This document shows positions 16,249 to 24,899 of a stretch of DNA of 33,994 bases, piece after piece. This stretch comes from Natronoplasma sp964602715. GTDB lineage: Archaea > Thermoplasmatota > Thermoplasmata > Halarchaeoplasmatales > Halarchaeoplasmataceae. The DNA is taken from positions 1-33,994 of the forward strand of contig CAZRSB010000018.1 in NCBI GenBank assembly GCA_964602715.1, given 5' to 3'. The notes under the pieces were generated by a model. The model saw only the letters and a list, made by a program, of their open reading frames with translations. It was not told the origin of the DNA and did no database searches. Position numbers and translations under genes: made by a program. Within the stretch, counting starts at the first letter, position 1; every line of letters starts with the position of its first letter.

Positions 16249-17790
16249 TCAATGCTTGAACACTCTTTGACCGGTAAACACCATGCTTAAACCATTCTCT
16301 TCGGCTGCTTTTATAGTTTCTTCATCTCTTATAGATCCACCAGGTTGTATAACACCCTTTATACCTGCATCTGCAGCTTGGTCTATACCGTCTCTGAATG
16401 GGAAAAACGCATCAGAAGCCATTATAGCGCCGTCTATTTCAAGATAAGCTTTCATCTTCGCGACTTTGACAGAATCGACCCTACTCATCTGTCCCGCTCC
16501 TATTCCGACGGTATGATCTTTTTTAGAGAAAACTATGGCGTTTGATTTTACATGTTTGACTACTTTCCATCCGAACAGCATGGCTTCTAATTCTTCTTCC
16601 GTAGGTTTTCTAGAACTTTTTATCTTTAAGTCATCTCTATCTACCTTATGATAGACTTTCTCTTGAACTAGGAGTCCTTCAGTAACAGAGTGATGTGCTA
16701 GGTTTTTACCGTCAGTTTTCCACCCGGGAAGTTCCATAATTCTCAGATTTTTGCTTTCCTTCAATATCTCTAGAGCCTCTTGTTCATACTGGGGGGCGAT
16801 TACAGCCTCTAAAAATATCTCGTTCATCTTTTCTGCCATCTCAGCTGTGACTTTTCTATTCGACCCTATAAGCCCTCCAAATATTGATTTTGGATCGCAC
16901 TCATATACCTTCTGGTAGGCATCGTGTATCTTAGGTTTTGTAGCCACGCCAGTTGGGTTAGTATGCTTTATTGCGGCAACTGCAGGCTCTTCAAATTCCT
17001 TAACTATGTCTAAAGCTGCTTCCAAATCCAGTATATTGTTATAAGACAATTGTTTCCCGTGCAATTGCTCAGCTTTAGTCACCGAGCTTTCATTCACATC
17101 TCCCCTTTTGTAAAATACTGCTTTTTGACCCGGATTGTCTCCATAGCGGAGATCTTTGATTTTTTTACCGATCACATTTATCGTATCCGGAAATAGTTCT
17201 CCAGAGAATTCTTTATGTAAATATTCTGATATCGCCGCATCGTACTTCATCGTTTTTTTGAATGCTTTGAGTGCTAGGTCTTTTCTCACTTTTTTTGTTA
17301 TAACTCCGTCTTTGCTTGCCAGTTCATCGAGTACAAGATCATAATCTTCTTTACCTGTGACAACGGTAACTCTATCATGATTCTTTGCTGCAGCTCTTAA
17401 TAGGGCTACTCCGCCAATATCTATGTTTTTTATAGCTTCTTTGAGATCATGTTCTCTTTTTGTCACTTTTTCGAAGGGATACAGATTTACAACTACCATG
17501 TCCAGATTTGGCAGCCCATGTTCTTCAATATCCTGTTTATGTTTTTCTTCTTCGTGTAAGATACCTCCGTGTATTTTTGGATGTAATGTTTTTACCCTTC
17601 CATCCAATATCTCTGGGAAGCCCGTTATCTCGCTGACTTTTTGCACCTTTATTCCATTTTCCTCTAGATGAGATGCGGTACCCCCTGAGGATATTATTTT
17701 GAATCCATGTTCCCTCAATCCTTTCGCAAGCTTCACAATGCCTTCCTTATCTGAAACGCTAAGCATCGCCTTTTTCGGCAATCGAAACAC
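16249..17790 (-). CDS. purH: Bifunctional AICAR transformylase/IMP cyclohydrolase
   Basis: Full-length PurH (about 513 aa), which catalyses the last two steps of IMP synthesis using 10-formyl-tetrahydrofolate. The N-terminal cyclohydrolase domain begins AMLSVSDKEGIVKLAKGL and includes SSGGTASHLEENG, GFPEILDGRVKTLHPKIHGG and NIDIGGVALLRAAAKN. The C-terminal transformylase has AIKHTNPTGVA with the catalytic Lys-His pair, SDAFFPFRDGIDQAADAG and the terminal MVFTGQRVFKH. The open frame reaches TTG at 17802, but GGAG sits 6 nt before GTG at 17790, which I take as the start. It is first in a minus-strand operon with folC overlapping its end. Many archaea lack this bifunctional enzyme and use PurP/PurO, so it marks a lineage with folate-type purine synthesis or an acquired gene. 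Confidence 0.93.
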   Translation of the reverse strand: MFRLPKKAMLSVSDKEGIVKLAKGLREHGFKIISSGGTASHLEENGIKVQKVSEITGFPEILDGRVKTLHPKIHGGILHEEEKHKQDIEEHGLPNLDMVVVNLYPFEKVTKREHDLKEAIKNIDIGGVALLRAAAKNHDRVTVVTGKEDYDLVLDELASKDGVITKKVRKDLALKAFKKTMKYDAAISEYLHKEFSGELFPDTINVIGKKIKDLRYGDNPGQKAVFYKRGDVNESSVTKAEQLHGKQLSYNNILDLEAALDIVKEFEEPAVAAIKHTNPTGVATKPKIHDAYQKVYECDPKSIFGGLIGSNRKVTAEMAEKMNEIFLEAVIAPQYEQEALEILKESKNLRIMELPGWKTDGKNLAHHSVTEGLLVQEKVYHKVDRDDLKIKSSRKPTEEELEAMLFGWKVVKHVKSNAIVFSKKDHTVGIGAGQMSRVDSVKVAKMKAYLEIDGAIMASDAFFPFRDGIDQAADAGIKGVIQPGGSIRDEETIKAAEENGLSMVFTGQRVFKH

Positions 17791-17839
17791 CAAATTCTCC
17801 AAATTTAAGAGTAGTTGATAAGTTTTACTGATATATCTT

Positions 17840-17900
17840 TTTAATATATGTAATATAATAATTTCAGGACTAAAGAAAAAATCACAACAATTATTTTAAA
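17840..17900. promoter_or_regulatory. Divergent purH/fhs promoter region
   Basis: The intergenic region is very A/T rich. On the minus strand an A/T element (TATATTAAAAG, about 17838-17848) lies about 50-60 nt before purH. On the plus strand ttattttaaa (17891-17900) lies 25-34 nt before the fhs ATG, which has no Shine-Dalgarno, fitting a leaderless transcript. I see no inverted repeat here. Confidence 0.4.
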
Positions 17901-17924
17901 TCATGAGTTCTTATACCGTGCAAC

Positions 17925-19595
17925 ATGAAATCTGATGTAGAAATCGCGCAAGAAGCTGAATTAGAACCGATGGATGAGATCGCTGGTAAATTGGGATTAA
18001 CTGAAGATAATATAGAGTTGAGGGGAGATTATAAAGCAAAATTAACTCTAGAGACCATAAGAGAGCACAGGCAGAAGGATGATGGAAATCTCATCCTCGT
18101 GACAGCGATGACACCAACGCGAAGTGGTGAAGGAAAAACAACGGTGAGTATAGGTTTGACTCAGGCGATGTGGAAGATGGGTATGAAAACCACGTTAGGT
18201 ATAAGAGAGCCTTCGATAGGTCCTACTATGGGTATAAAGGGAGGAGCTGCAGGAGGCGGATACTCACAGGTTTTACCTATGGAGGATATCAATCTTCACT
18301 TCACTGGCGATCTTCATGCTATAGGTATAGCCCATAATCTTCTTTCTGCAATGATCAACAATCATATGCACCGGGGAAACGAGATGAATCTGGACAATAG
18401 AAAGATCACCTGGCCGAGAGTCGTTGATATGAATGATAGAGCACTTAGAAATACAGTTGTTGGCTTGGGAGGGACATCCGACGGCATGCCAAATGAAACC
18501 TCTTTTGGGATAACGGCAAGTTCGGAAGTCATGGCGATCTTATGTTTGGCGGATGGAATTGAGGATCTCAAAAGAAGGATGTCGGATATCATCATAGGCT
18601 ATACCTATGATAAAGAACCAGTCACTGCGGGTGATTTCGAAGGAGTCGGGGCGATGGCTTCTTTGATGAAGCACGCAATCAAACCTAATTTAGTTCAAAC
18701 GATCGAAGGTGTACCAGCTTTCATTCACGGTGGCCCCTTTGCAAATATTGCGCATGGTACTAGTTCTTTACTGTCTACAAAAGTTGGGATGAGTCTTTCT
18801 GATTATTTCATAACTGAAGCCGGATTTGGCTCAGATTTAGGAGCTGAAAAATTCTTCAATATAGTGTGCAGGGAAGGAAACTTGAAACCAGACGCTACTG
18901 TGATGGTGGCTACAGTAAGGGCACTGAAAAGACAAGGTGATGCTTCAAGGAAAAATCTTACTGAAAAGAATTTAGAGGCCATGAAAAAGGGATTAGAAAA
19001 TTTAGACAAACATCTCAAAAATATTCAGATGTTCGGTATACCTGTAGTGGTTGCGATCAACCGTTTCCCTTCTGATACTCAAGAGGAGATCGACTATTTG
19101 AAGGAACTTTGTGAAAAAATAGAAGTTCCTTATGCAGAGGTACAAGTATATCAGAAAGGTGGCGAAGGTGGTTTAAAACTAGCGGAAGAAGTCAAGAAAG
19201 TTTGTGATAAAAATAAAAGCGATTTCAGACCACTTTATTCACTCAAAGAAAGTCCTGAAGAAAAGATACGTGACATAGCGACCAAGATATATGGGGCAGA
19301 AGATGTGATCTTTACATCTCAGGCTATTAAAGATTTGAGGAGGATTAAGCGCATAGGGATGCAGGATCTGCCGATATGCGTCTCGAAAACCCACTACTCG
19401 TTATCTGATGATAGAAAATTACGAGGACGACCTAAGGATTTCAAAGTGAAAGTAAGGCAAGTAAGGGTGAACTCAGGAGCCGGCTTTTTGATACCCATGA
19501 CTGGTGATATAACGACGATGCCAGGGTTACCATCACATCCCGCTGCTAAGGACATCGATATAAATGAAGATGGTAAGATATCGGGATTATTTTGA
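17925..19595 (+). CDS. fhs: Formate--tetrahydrofolate ligase
   Basis: A 556-aa ATP-dependent enzyme that makes 10-formyl-tetrahydrofolate from formate. The P-loop PTRSGEGKTTVSIGL (64-78) and long conserved runs are present: GIREPSIGPTMGIKGGAAGG, DINLHFTGDLHAI, NNHMHRGN, DMNDRALRN, TEAGFGSDLGAEKF and a C-terminal GAGFLIPMTGDITTMPGLPS. Length equals the bacterial enzyme. It supplies formyl units to the divergently transcribed purH and overlaps thyX closely downstream, so the two form a C1 operon. The enzyme is common in acetogens and found in some archaeal lineages (including uncultured Thermoplasmatota), where it may also serve formate assimilation through a folate branch. Confidence 0.95.
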   Translation: MKSDVEIAQEAELEPMDEIAGKLGLTEDNIELRGDYKAKLTLETIREHRQKDDGNLILVTAMTPTRSGEGKTTVSIGLTQAMWKMGMKTTLGIREPSIGPTMGIKGGAAGGGYSQVLPMEDINLHFTGDLHAIGIAHNLLSAMINNHMHRGNEMNLDNRKITWPRVVDMNDRALRNTVVGLGGTSDGMPNETSFGITASSEVMAILCLADGIEDLKRRMSDIIIGYTYDKEPVTAGDFEGVGAMASLMKHAIKPNLVQTIEGVPAFIHGGPFANIAHGTSSLLSTKVGMSLSDYFITEAGFGSDLGAEKFFNIVCREGNLKPDATVMVATVRALKRQGDASRKNLTEKNLEAMKKGLENLDKHLKNIQMFGIPVVVAINRFPSDTQEEIDYLKELCEKIEVPYAEVQVYQKGGEGGLKLAEEVKKVCDKNKSDFRPLYSLKESPEEKIRDIATKIYGAEDVIFTSQAIKDLRRIKRIGMQDLPICVSKTHYSLSDDRKLRGRPKDFKVKVRQVRVNSGAGFLIPMTGDITTMPGLPSHPAAKDIDINEDGKISGLF

Positions 19596-19603
19596 GGTGT
19601 ACC

Positions 19604-20272
19604 ATGAAAGTAGAATTAATCAACCATACTCCCGAACCTGATAGAAGTGCTGCACACGCTGCTTTGACTTGCTATAGTGAGAAGGTACCTCAGAAAGACG
19701 AAATGGATGAGGAAAAGATCGAAGAGATCCTTTGTAAGATAAAGGAGAGTGGTCACCACAGTGTGATAGAACATTCTTCATTTACCTTTGCTGTTCATGA
19801 TGTATCTAGAACTCTGACTCATCAGCTAGTACGACATCGTTTGGCCTCTTATAGTCAGCAGAGTCAGCGATATGTGGATATAGAAAATTTTGATCCTGTA
19901 ATACCTGAGACCATAAAAGAAAATGAAGAAGCACTGGGGAGATATGAAGATTTTATGTCAGAGGTGAAAGAAACTTATTCTGAACTCAAAGAGATGGAAG
20001 AAGTTCCATTAGAAGATGCTAGGTTCGTTTTACCCAATGCTACAAGGAGCAACATAATCGTTACTATGAACGCTAGAGAGTTATGGCATTTCTTTTCACT
20101 TCGATGCTGTAAAAGAGCTCAGTGGGAGATTAGAGATTTAGCTAATAAAATGTTGGAACTGGTAAAAGAAAAAGCACCGATAATATTTGAAGAAGCAGGA
20201 GCACCCTGTGTAAGAGGTCCCTGTCCTGAAAGCGAGGAGTTCTTCTGCGGAGAACCTGTAAGTGAGGGATAG
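19604..20272 (+). CDS. thyX: Flavin-dependent thymidylate synthase
   Basis: A 222-aa ThyX, which makes dTMP from dUMP using methylene-tetrahydrofolate, FAD and NAD(P)H. The signature RHRxxSxxxxSxR is present as RHRLASYSQQSQR (77-89), preceded by HHSVIEHSSFTF (51-62) with the flavin-contacting histidines. Later NARELWHFFSLRCC and AQWEIRDLA segments complete the dUMP site. The open frame extends to TTG at 19592, but GAGGTG at 19594-19599 precedes ATG at 19604 at 4 nt, so the start is 19604, 8 nt after the fhs stop. The C-terminal tail is Cys-rich (CVRGPCPESEEFFCGE). It probably shares a transcript with fhs. Confidence 0.95.
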   Translation: MKVELINHTPEPDRSAAHAALTCYSEKVPQKDEMDEEKIEEILCKIKESGHHSVIEHSSFTFAVHDVSRTLTHQLVRHRLASYSQQSQRYVDIENFDPVIPETIKENEEALGRYEDFMSEVKETYSELKEMEEVPLEDARFVLPNATRSNIIVTMNARELWHFFSLRCCKRAQWEIRDLANKMLELVKEKAPIIFEEAGAPCVRGPCPESEEFFCGEPVSEG

Positions 20273-20277
20273 GTCCT

Positions 20278-20454
20278 TCAGGGCTCTATCTTTTCTAAGT
20301 ACCATTTTTCATTATTTTTCTTTTTGACTTTAAGAGTCTCTTTTTTACGATTTTCAAATACATCTCCTAAATAAATCCCCATATTTTTGAAAATCGTAGG
20401 ATGGGCTGTATAGTCTTCCTCTAAGTTCAGTTTATCAGGTCTTAATTTTACCAT
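20278..20454 (-). CDS. 58-aa basic hypothetical protein behind ABC permease
   Basis: A short frame: ATG at 20454 and TGA at 20278-20280. The product starts MVKLRPDKLNLEEDYTAH, contains a central FKNMGIYLGDVFENR, and ends KKNNEKWYLEKIEP. A strong Shine-Dalgarno (CGGAGG) lies 5 nt before the ATG, only 18 nt after the permease stop, so it looks like a real third gene of the ABC operon. It has no signal peptide or membrane helix and is Lys-rich in the C-terminal half. Family not recognised. Confidence 0.6.
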   Translation of the reverse strand: MVKLRPDKLNLEEDYTAHPTIFKNMGIYLGDVFENRKKETLKVKKKNNEKWYLEKIEP

Positions 20455-20472
20455 TTTTGCCTCCGAGCTATC

Positions 20473-21939
20473 TCACATATCTTTCCAATTGATTAATTTT
20501 GTTGCGATAATGACGAAAAATATAGCTAATATGCCTATCACCGCAAATGGTACAATAGCGCCAGATGGATTTTCGAGGATCATCAGTTCCAGCAAGCCCT
20601 GATGGAAATAGTATAGGGGCAGACCTCTTGCTACAGTTTGAAGATATCCTGGAAACTGCTCTATAGGTGCGAACGCGCCTGATAAAAACATCATAGGGAA
20701 AGCGATCGCGTTTCCAATTCCGCTTGCGGCTTCCACATCTTTTATGAATCCACCTAATACCATGCCTATCGAACAGAAGGTAACGGAGCCCAAAAATATC
20801 AGCCCTATGCTGTAAAAACCAGGATAGGCTTCAACATCGAATAATAAGATGGAAAGTAAGATCATGATGCCGCTCAACAAAAATGCTAACAAAGTCTGTT
20901 GGGCGATATTAGCCAATATCCAATCTTTCTTTTGGAGAGGAGCGGCGATAAGTCTTTTCAATACTCCATTTCTTTTATATTCTGTTGTGGTCGTAGTTAC
21001 AGCTATTATACCATTGGTCATTATGAAGGCAGTCAGGATCCCCGGTAAGTAATAATCCACCGCTTCAAGATCTCTTTCCTCTGTAGTATCTTCTTCTACT
21101 AGGATAGTTGAATCTTCGACTCCGATCATAGACGAATCGAAATTATCGACAACGCCACTCACAGTTCCTTGGACAATTGGACCTGCTTGGTCACCTGGGC
21201 TGGTATATACAATAATTTTGGCGCTATCCATTTCTCCAAAAATATGTAATTTGTCCACAGTTGTATCTTCTTTTATCATAAAGGTCTCTTGGTCGTTACG
21301 TATGGCCCACCAATCCCCTGTTTCATTTTTCAATTCGACGTCCGCATTCAATGATATATTATTTTCTTCAAAGGCATCTCGTAACTTTTCTTCGATCGAT
21401 CCCTCACTGAGGTATTCTTTATATTCGGTTAGGTTCAGACTGAAAAGATGTTCCCTTCCCGCATAACGACCCCATTCGTCAAAAGCTCTTTTTCCAACTT
21501 CAAATTGTTCTCTTTCATCTTCATCCATATCAGATTCATTTTCGATCAAAAGCATGGTATCTTGCATAACTCCAAGTCTGATGCTCATGCTTTTATTCAA
21601 CGCCCTTTCTTCAAAACCTTCTCTTATCTTCAATCCTCTATAACCGCCGAGACTTGTCTCTTCATCTCTGTGCTCTGTCAGATTATCCACTTCTACGATG
21701 TTCAAAGCTTCAGTTTCATCTAATGTATTGATAAAGGCTTCAGAAAGTTCTGTTGGAACACCATCTTCGAGGTCTTCATTTTCTACATGAAGCTGATACT
21801 CTGTGGTTTCGCCGCCACCAAAGACGGCACTGAATATGATTAGCAGCATCACGGGAAACAAAACAGAAAAAAATACACCTGATTTACTGCGCATCCAATT
21901 TTTAGTTAAAGAAACGAATAGAGAAAAAGTCTTTTTCAT
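20473..21939 (-). CDS. ABC-2 type transporter permease
   Basis: A 488-aa exporter permease. One N-terminal membrane helix (about 22-41, VFFSVLFPVMLLIIFSAVFG) is followed by a large acidic extracytoplasmic domain (about 45-290), then five more helices between about 295 and 480, with the usual TTTTEYKRNGVLKRLIAAPL coupling segment. The end is KLINWKDM. The start overlaps the stop of the ATPase gene by 4 nt (ATGA). The substrate cannot be read; related systems export drugs, lipids or polysaccharides. The large external loop places it with the YhgE/LinY-like or NatB-like ABC-2 permeases. Confidence 0.85.
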   Translation of the reverse strand: MKKTFSLFVSLTKNWMRSKSGVFFSVLFPVMLLIIFSAVFGGGETTEYQLHVENEDLEDGVPTELSEAFINTLDETEALNIVEVDNLTEHRDEETSLGGYRGLKIREGFEERALNKSMSIRLGVMQDTMLLIENESDMDEDEREQFEVGKRAFDEWGRYAGREHLFSLNLTEYKEYLSEGSIEEKLRDAFEENNISLNADVELKNETGDWWAIRNDQETFMIKEDTTVDKLHIFGEMDSAKIIVYTSPGDQAGPIVQGTVSGVVDNFDSSMIGVEDSTILVEEDTTEERDLEAVDYYLPGILTAFIMTNGIIAVTTTTTEYKRNGVLKRLIAAPLQKKDWILANIAQQTLLAFLLSGIMILLSILLFDVEAYPGFYSIGLIFLGSVTFCSIGMVLGGFIKDVEAASGIGNAIAFPMMFLSGAFAPIEQFPGYLQTVARGLPLYYFHQGLLELMILENPSGAIVPFAVIGILAIFFVIIATKLINWKDM

Positions 21940-22850
21940 CTCAACTCACCTTCCTCATCAATTTTTCCTCCTGTTAATCTAATAAAAGCGTCTTCCATCC
22001 CAGCCTCTTTTACCTCTATTTCGCCCTCCATCTGGAAAAGTTCAACCAAAGCTTTTCTAGCTTTCTTTTTATTGTCAAATATTCCGACGAGATCACCGTC
22101 TTCATTTTTGAAAGTTTCATCAGCTCTTTCAGTGGTGAGTCTTTCTATCTCTCCATTTTCTCCTACGATCACTTTTATCCCGCCACCGTATCTTTGGACT
22201 AGATTATCTATGCTGTCCATCACTTCTATCTGGCCGTCGATAAGGACCGCCGCTCTATCACTAAGTTCTTCGACCTCTTCCATGTAGTGTGTGGTCAGAA
22301 AGATGGTCTTTCCTTTCCTTTTCAACTTTTTAATCAGGTTCCAAGTGTCTCTCCTCGCATGGGGATCGAGACCGGTAGTGGGTTCATCTAAGAAAAGAAG
22401 CTCTGCATTTGAGATAAGAGTCATACCTATACCGACTTTTGTCTGCATACCCCCAGATAGATCGGAGAAATTTTTATCTTTGAATTCTGAGACGCCCACC
22501 ATCTCCATTATCTCATCTACATTCTTAGTGCCGTACATATCAGCCATCAATCGGATGTTTTCTTCAGCAGTGAGTCTTTCAAAAGTGTTAAAATCCTGAG
22601 GCATCACGCCTATCCTTTCCTTTATCTTTTCCTCCTGTGTCTCTATATCATAGCCTAAAACTTTTGCAGAGCCAGAAGTGGGAGTTCTCAAACATTCTAA
22701 AATCTCAACAGTAGTAGTCTTTCCGGCTCCATTTGGTCCTACAAAAGAAAAAATCTCACCCTTTTTTACTTCGAAAGAAATGGAGTCCACAGCCACTAGA
22801 TCATCATATTTTTTTGTAAGATCATTTACTTCTATAACATCACTGGACAT
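21936..22850 (-). CDS. ABC transporter ATP-binding protein (exporter type)
   Basis: A 304-aa ATPase subunit: Walker A GPNGAGKTT (38-46), Q-loop MPQDF, signature LSGGM (131-135), Walker B LLFLDEP (151-157), D-loop GLDP and switch His in TTHYMEE. An extra C-terminal domain of about 80 residues (from about 220) is typical of CcmA/DrrA-like ATPases of ABC-2 exporters. The ATG has no Shine-Dalgarno, but CTTTATAAG (22874-22882, minus strand) lies 24-32 nt upstream, so it is probably leaderless. First gene of a three-gene operon. Confidence 0.92.
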   Translation of the reverse strand: MSSDVIEVNDLTKKYDDLVAVDSISFEVKKGEIFSFVGPNGAGKTTTVEILECLRTPTSGSAKVLGYDIETQEEKIKERIGVMPQDFNTFERLTAEENIRLMADMYGTKNVDEIMEMVGVSEFKDKNFSDLSGGMQTKVGIGMTLISNAELLFLDEPTTGLDPHARRDTWNLIKKLKRKGKTIFLTTHYMEEVEELSDRAAVLIDGQIEVMDSIDNLVQRYGGGIKVIVGENGEIERLTTERADETFKNEDGDLVGIFDNKKKARKALVELFQMEGEIEVKEAGMEDAFIRLTGGKIDEEGELR

Positions 22851-22942
22851 GAAAACATTAGGATTCTATTGAACTTATAAAGTTTATGCTAACAAAAATG
22901 TGAACGAAATATATCGATTTCTAATTAAGATGACGTAGATGC

Positions 22943-24235
22943 TCACGTTACAAATCTATTTTCATCTCTTTTGTACACTAGATGTTCATCATTATCGATT
23001 ATCTCTTTTATGGTGTTTACCGTGGTCCAAGCTTCATGGTAGGTGTTATATAATGGGGAAAAAGCCAAGCGGATCACATCTGGCGGTCTAAAATCCGTGA
23101 TAAATCCTTTTTCTCTTAGTAGATCGCTGATGGCTTCTGCTTTTTCATGTTTTATTGCTACATGACTACTTCTTTCCTCCGCTTTTCTTGGAGAAATAAC
23201 CTGAACATCGTATCCTTCTTTATTTAATATTTCATCGATAAGGTGGATAAAATAATCGTTGATCTCTTTAGATTTTCTACGTATATTTTTTAATCCGGCT
23301 TCTTTAATCATCTCTAAGGAGCCTATCAGTGGCGCGCTACCTAAAATTGTAGGTGAGGATATCTGCCATCCTCCTGCACTTTTTTCGTGTACGAAATCAA
23401 GAGCGAGGTCGAACTGTTTATCCTTCTCATAACCGAACCAACCTTTCAGTTTCGGCTCCTTTTCAAAATGCTTTTCATTAAGGTAGAGAAAAGCGGTGCT
23501 TCCCGCTCCGCCGTTCAAATACTTGTAACCGCACCACATCGCATAATCGACATCCCACTGGTGAAGTTTATGAGATATCACGCCGGCTGAGTGGCTGCAG
23601 TCGAACCCTATGATGATATCTCTTTCATGAGCTTGTTTCGTTAGATATTCCATATCTAGGAGTTGTCCGCTGCGGTAAAGAACTGACGGGAGGTGAACTA
23701 GCGAGACATCATCTGTCATAAACTCCACTATTTTATCTTCATCGAGTAGATGTCCATCATCGCTGGGAACTAGCTTGAGTTTTTTATCAGGTTCTAGTCC
23801 TTTTAGTTCTAAGATGCCTTCTAGAGCGTATTTATCTGAGGGGAAGTTAAGCTCATCAGCTAGTATCTTATCTTTTCCTTCTTCGGGTTCAAAGAGAGTT
23901 GAGACCAATGCGTGAATATTTATTGTAGTGGTTCCTGTTGCTACTACTTCTTTGGATTTTGCTCCCACCATATCTGATATCATCTCACCTAATCTTTCTG
24001 CCATGAAGAACCACGGAGTCTCTCCTTCCATCCAGCCTTGTATGGCTAATTCCTTCCATTCCTCTACGACTTTTTCCAACGAGTCCTCAGCTCTTTTGGA
24101 TAAAAGACCCAAAGAGTTTCCATTAAGATATACGGTATCTTCAGGGATGTAAAATCTCTCTCTATATTCAGATAAAGGATCGTTTTTGTCTAATTCCAGA
24201 GCGTAATCTTCTGATGTATCAGTACCTTCGTTCAT
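22943..24235 (-). CDS. kynU: Kynureninase
   Basis: A 430-aa PLP enzyme that hydrolyses kynurenine to anthranilate and alanine. Family features: YLNGNSLGLL near the start (36-45), FPSDKYA (131-137), DCSHSAGV (212-219, PLP-ring aspartate), the PLP lysine in MWCGYKYLNGG (Lys238), GWFGYEKD and VIRLAFSPLYNTYHE near the end. Length is normal. GGTGG lies 4 nt before the ATG. No other tryptophan-catabolism gene is nearby, so whether it degrades tryptophan, feeds NAD synthesis or recycles alanine is open. It is divergent from the cyclophilin gene with a shared palindrome between them. Confidence 0.9.
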   Translation of the reverse strand: MNEGTDTSEDYALELDKNDPLSEYRERFYIPEDTVYLNGNSLGLLSKRAEDSLEKVVEEWKELAIQGWMEGETPWFFMAERLGEMISDMVGAKSKEVVATGTTTINIHALVSTLFEPEEGKDKILADELNFPSDKYALEGILELKGLEPDKKLKLVPSDDGHLLDEDKIVEFMTDDVSLVHLPSVLYRSGQLLDMEYLTKQAHERDIIIGFDCSHSAGVISHKLHQWDVDYAMWCGYKYLNGGAGSTAFLYLNEKHFEKEPKLKGWFGYEKDKQFDLALDFVHEKSAGGWQISSPTILGSAPLIGSLEMIKEAGLKNIRRKSKEINDYFIHLIDEILNKEGYDVQVISPRKAEERSSHVAIKHEKAEAISDLLREKGFITDFRPPDVIRLAFSPLYNTYHEAWTTVNTIKEIIDNDEHLVYKRDENRFVT

Positions 24236-24271
24236 ACTTCCACCAAATGTTTCGATATATAATCAAATTTA

Positions 24272-24286
24272 TGCCGTAATTCGGCA
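24272..24286. promoter_or_regulatory. Inverted repeat TGCCG-TAATT-CGGCA between kynU and cyclophilin gene
   Basis: A perfect 5-bp G/C-rich inverted repeat with a 5-nt spacer in an otherwise A/T-rich 84-nt divergent intergenic region. It is placed between the likely TATA elements of the two genes (about 24254-24270 on the minus strand and 24291-24299 on the plus strand). Operator-like; the binding protein is unknown. Confidence 0.4.
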
Positions 24287-24319
24287 CAACATTTTTAATC
24301 GCTGATAAGATACGAAACT

Positions 24320-24829
24320 ATGAGTACGAAAGCTGAGATAGAGACGGATAAAGGTACCATAGAAATAGAGCTATTTGAAGAGGACGCCTCCAAGACGGTG
24401 GAAAACTTTCTCAAATATGCAAAAGATGGATTTTATGAAGGCCTGATATTCCATAGAGTCATAGAAAACTTCATGATACAGGGAGGAGGATTTTTGCCCG
24501 GTATGAAGGAAAAGGAACCCTCTTATGATCCTATAGAGAATGAGGCGGAAAAGAGCGGTCATAGGAACGAGAGAGGTGCTATCGCCATGGCGAGAACTTC
24601 AGATCCGCATTCAGCCACCAGCCAGTTCTTCATAAATCACAAGAACAATGAAAGATTAGACTATGACGAATTTCGAGATGGGTGGGGATACTGCGTTTTT
24701 GGTAAAGTTGTAGATGGCATGGAAGTCGTCGATGAGATAGCTTCTGTTGAAACCACTTCGGTCAAAGGACACAAGGACGTTCCTAAAGAAGAAGTGGTGA
24801 TACAAAAAGTGAATATCATCGAGCAGTGA
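24320..24829 (+). CDS. Cyclophilin-type peptidyl-prolyl cis-trans isomerase
   Basis: A 169-aa single-domain cyclophilin that speeds proline isomerisation during folding. Core motifs: FHRVIENFMIQGG (about 44-56) with the catalytic arginine, GAIAMART with the substrate loop, SATSQFFIN (Gln/Phe active-site residues) and YCVFGKVVDGMEVVD. No signal peptide, so cytosolic. The ATG has no Shine-Dalgarno, and catttttaatcgc about 21-30 nt upstream serves as a TATA-like box, so it is probably leaderless. Confidence 0.93.
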   Translation: MSTKAEIETDKGTIEIELFEEDASKTVENFLKYAKDGFYEGLIFHRVIENFMIQGGGFLPGMKEKEPSYDPIENEAEKSGHRNERGAIAMARTSDPHSATSQFFINHKNNERLDYDEFRDGWGYCVFGKVVDGMEVVDEIASVETTSVKGHKDVPKEEVVIQKVNIIEQ

Positions 24830-24899
24830 TCAGCTTGTAGATCAAAGGTGTCTCTCGGATAACTCTTTTTAATTTCTTAAAGCAGTGATTCAGTTATTC

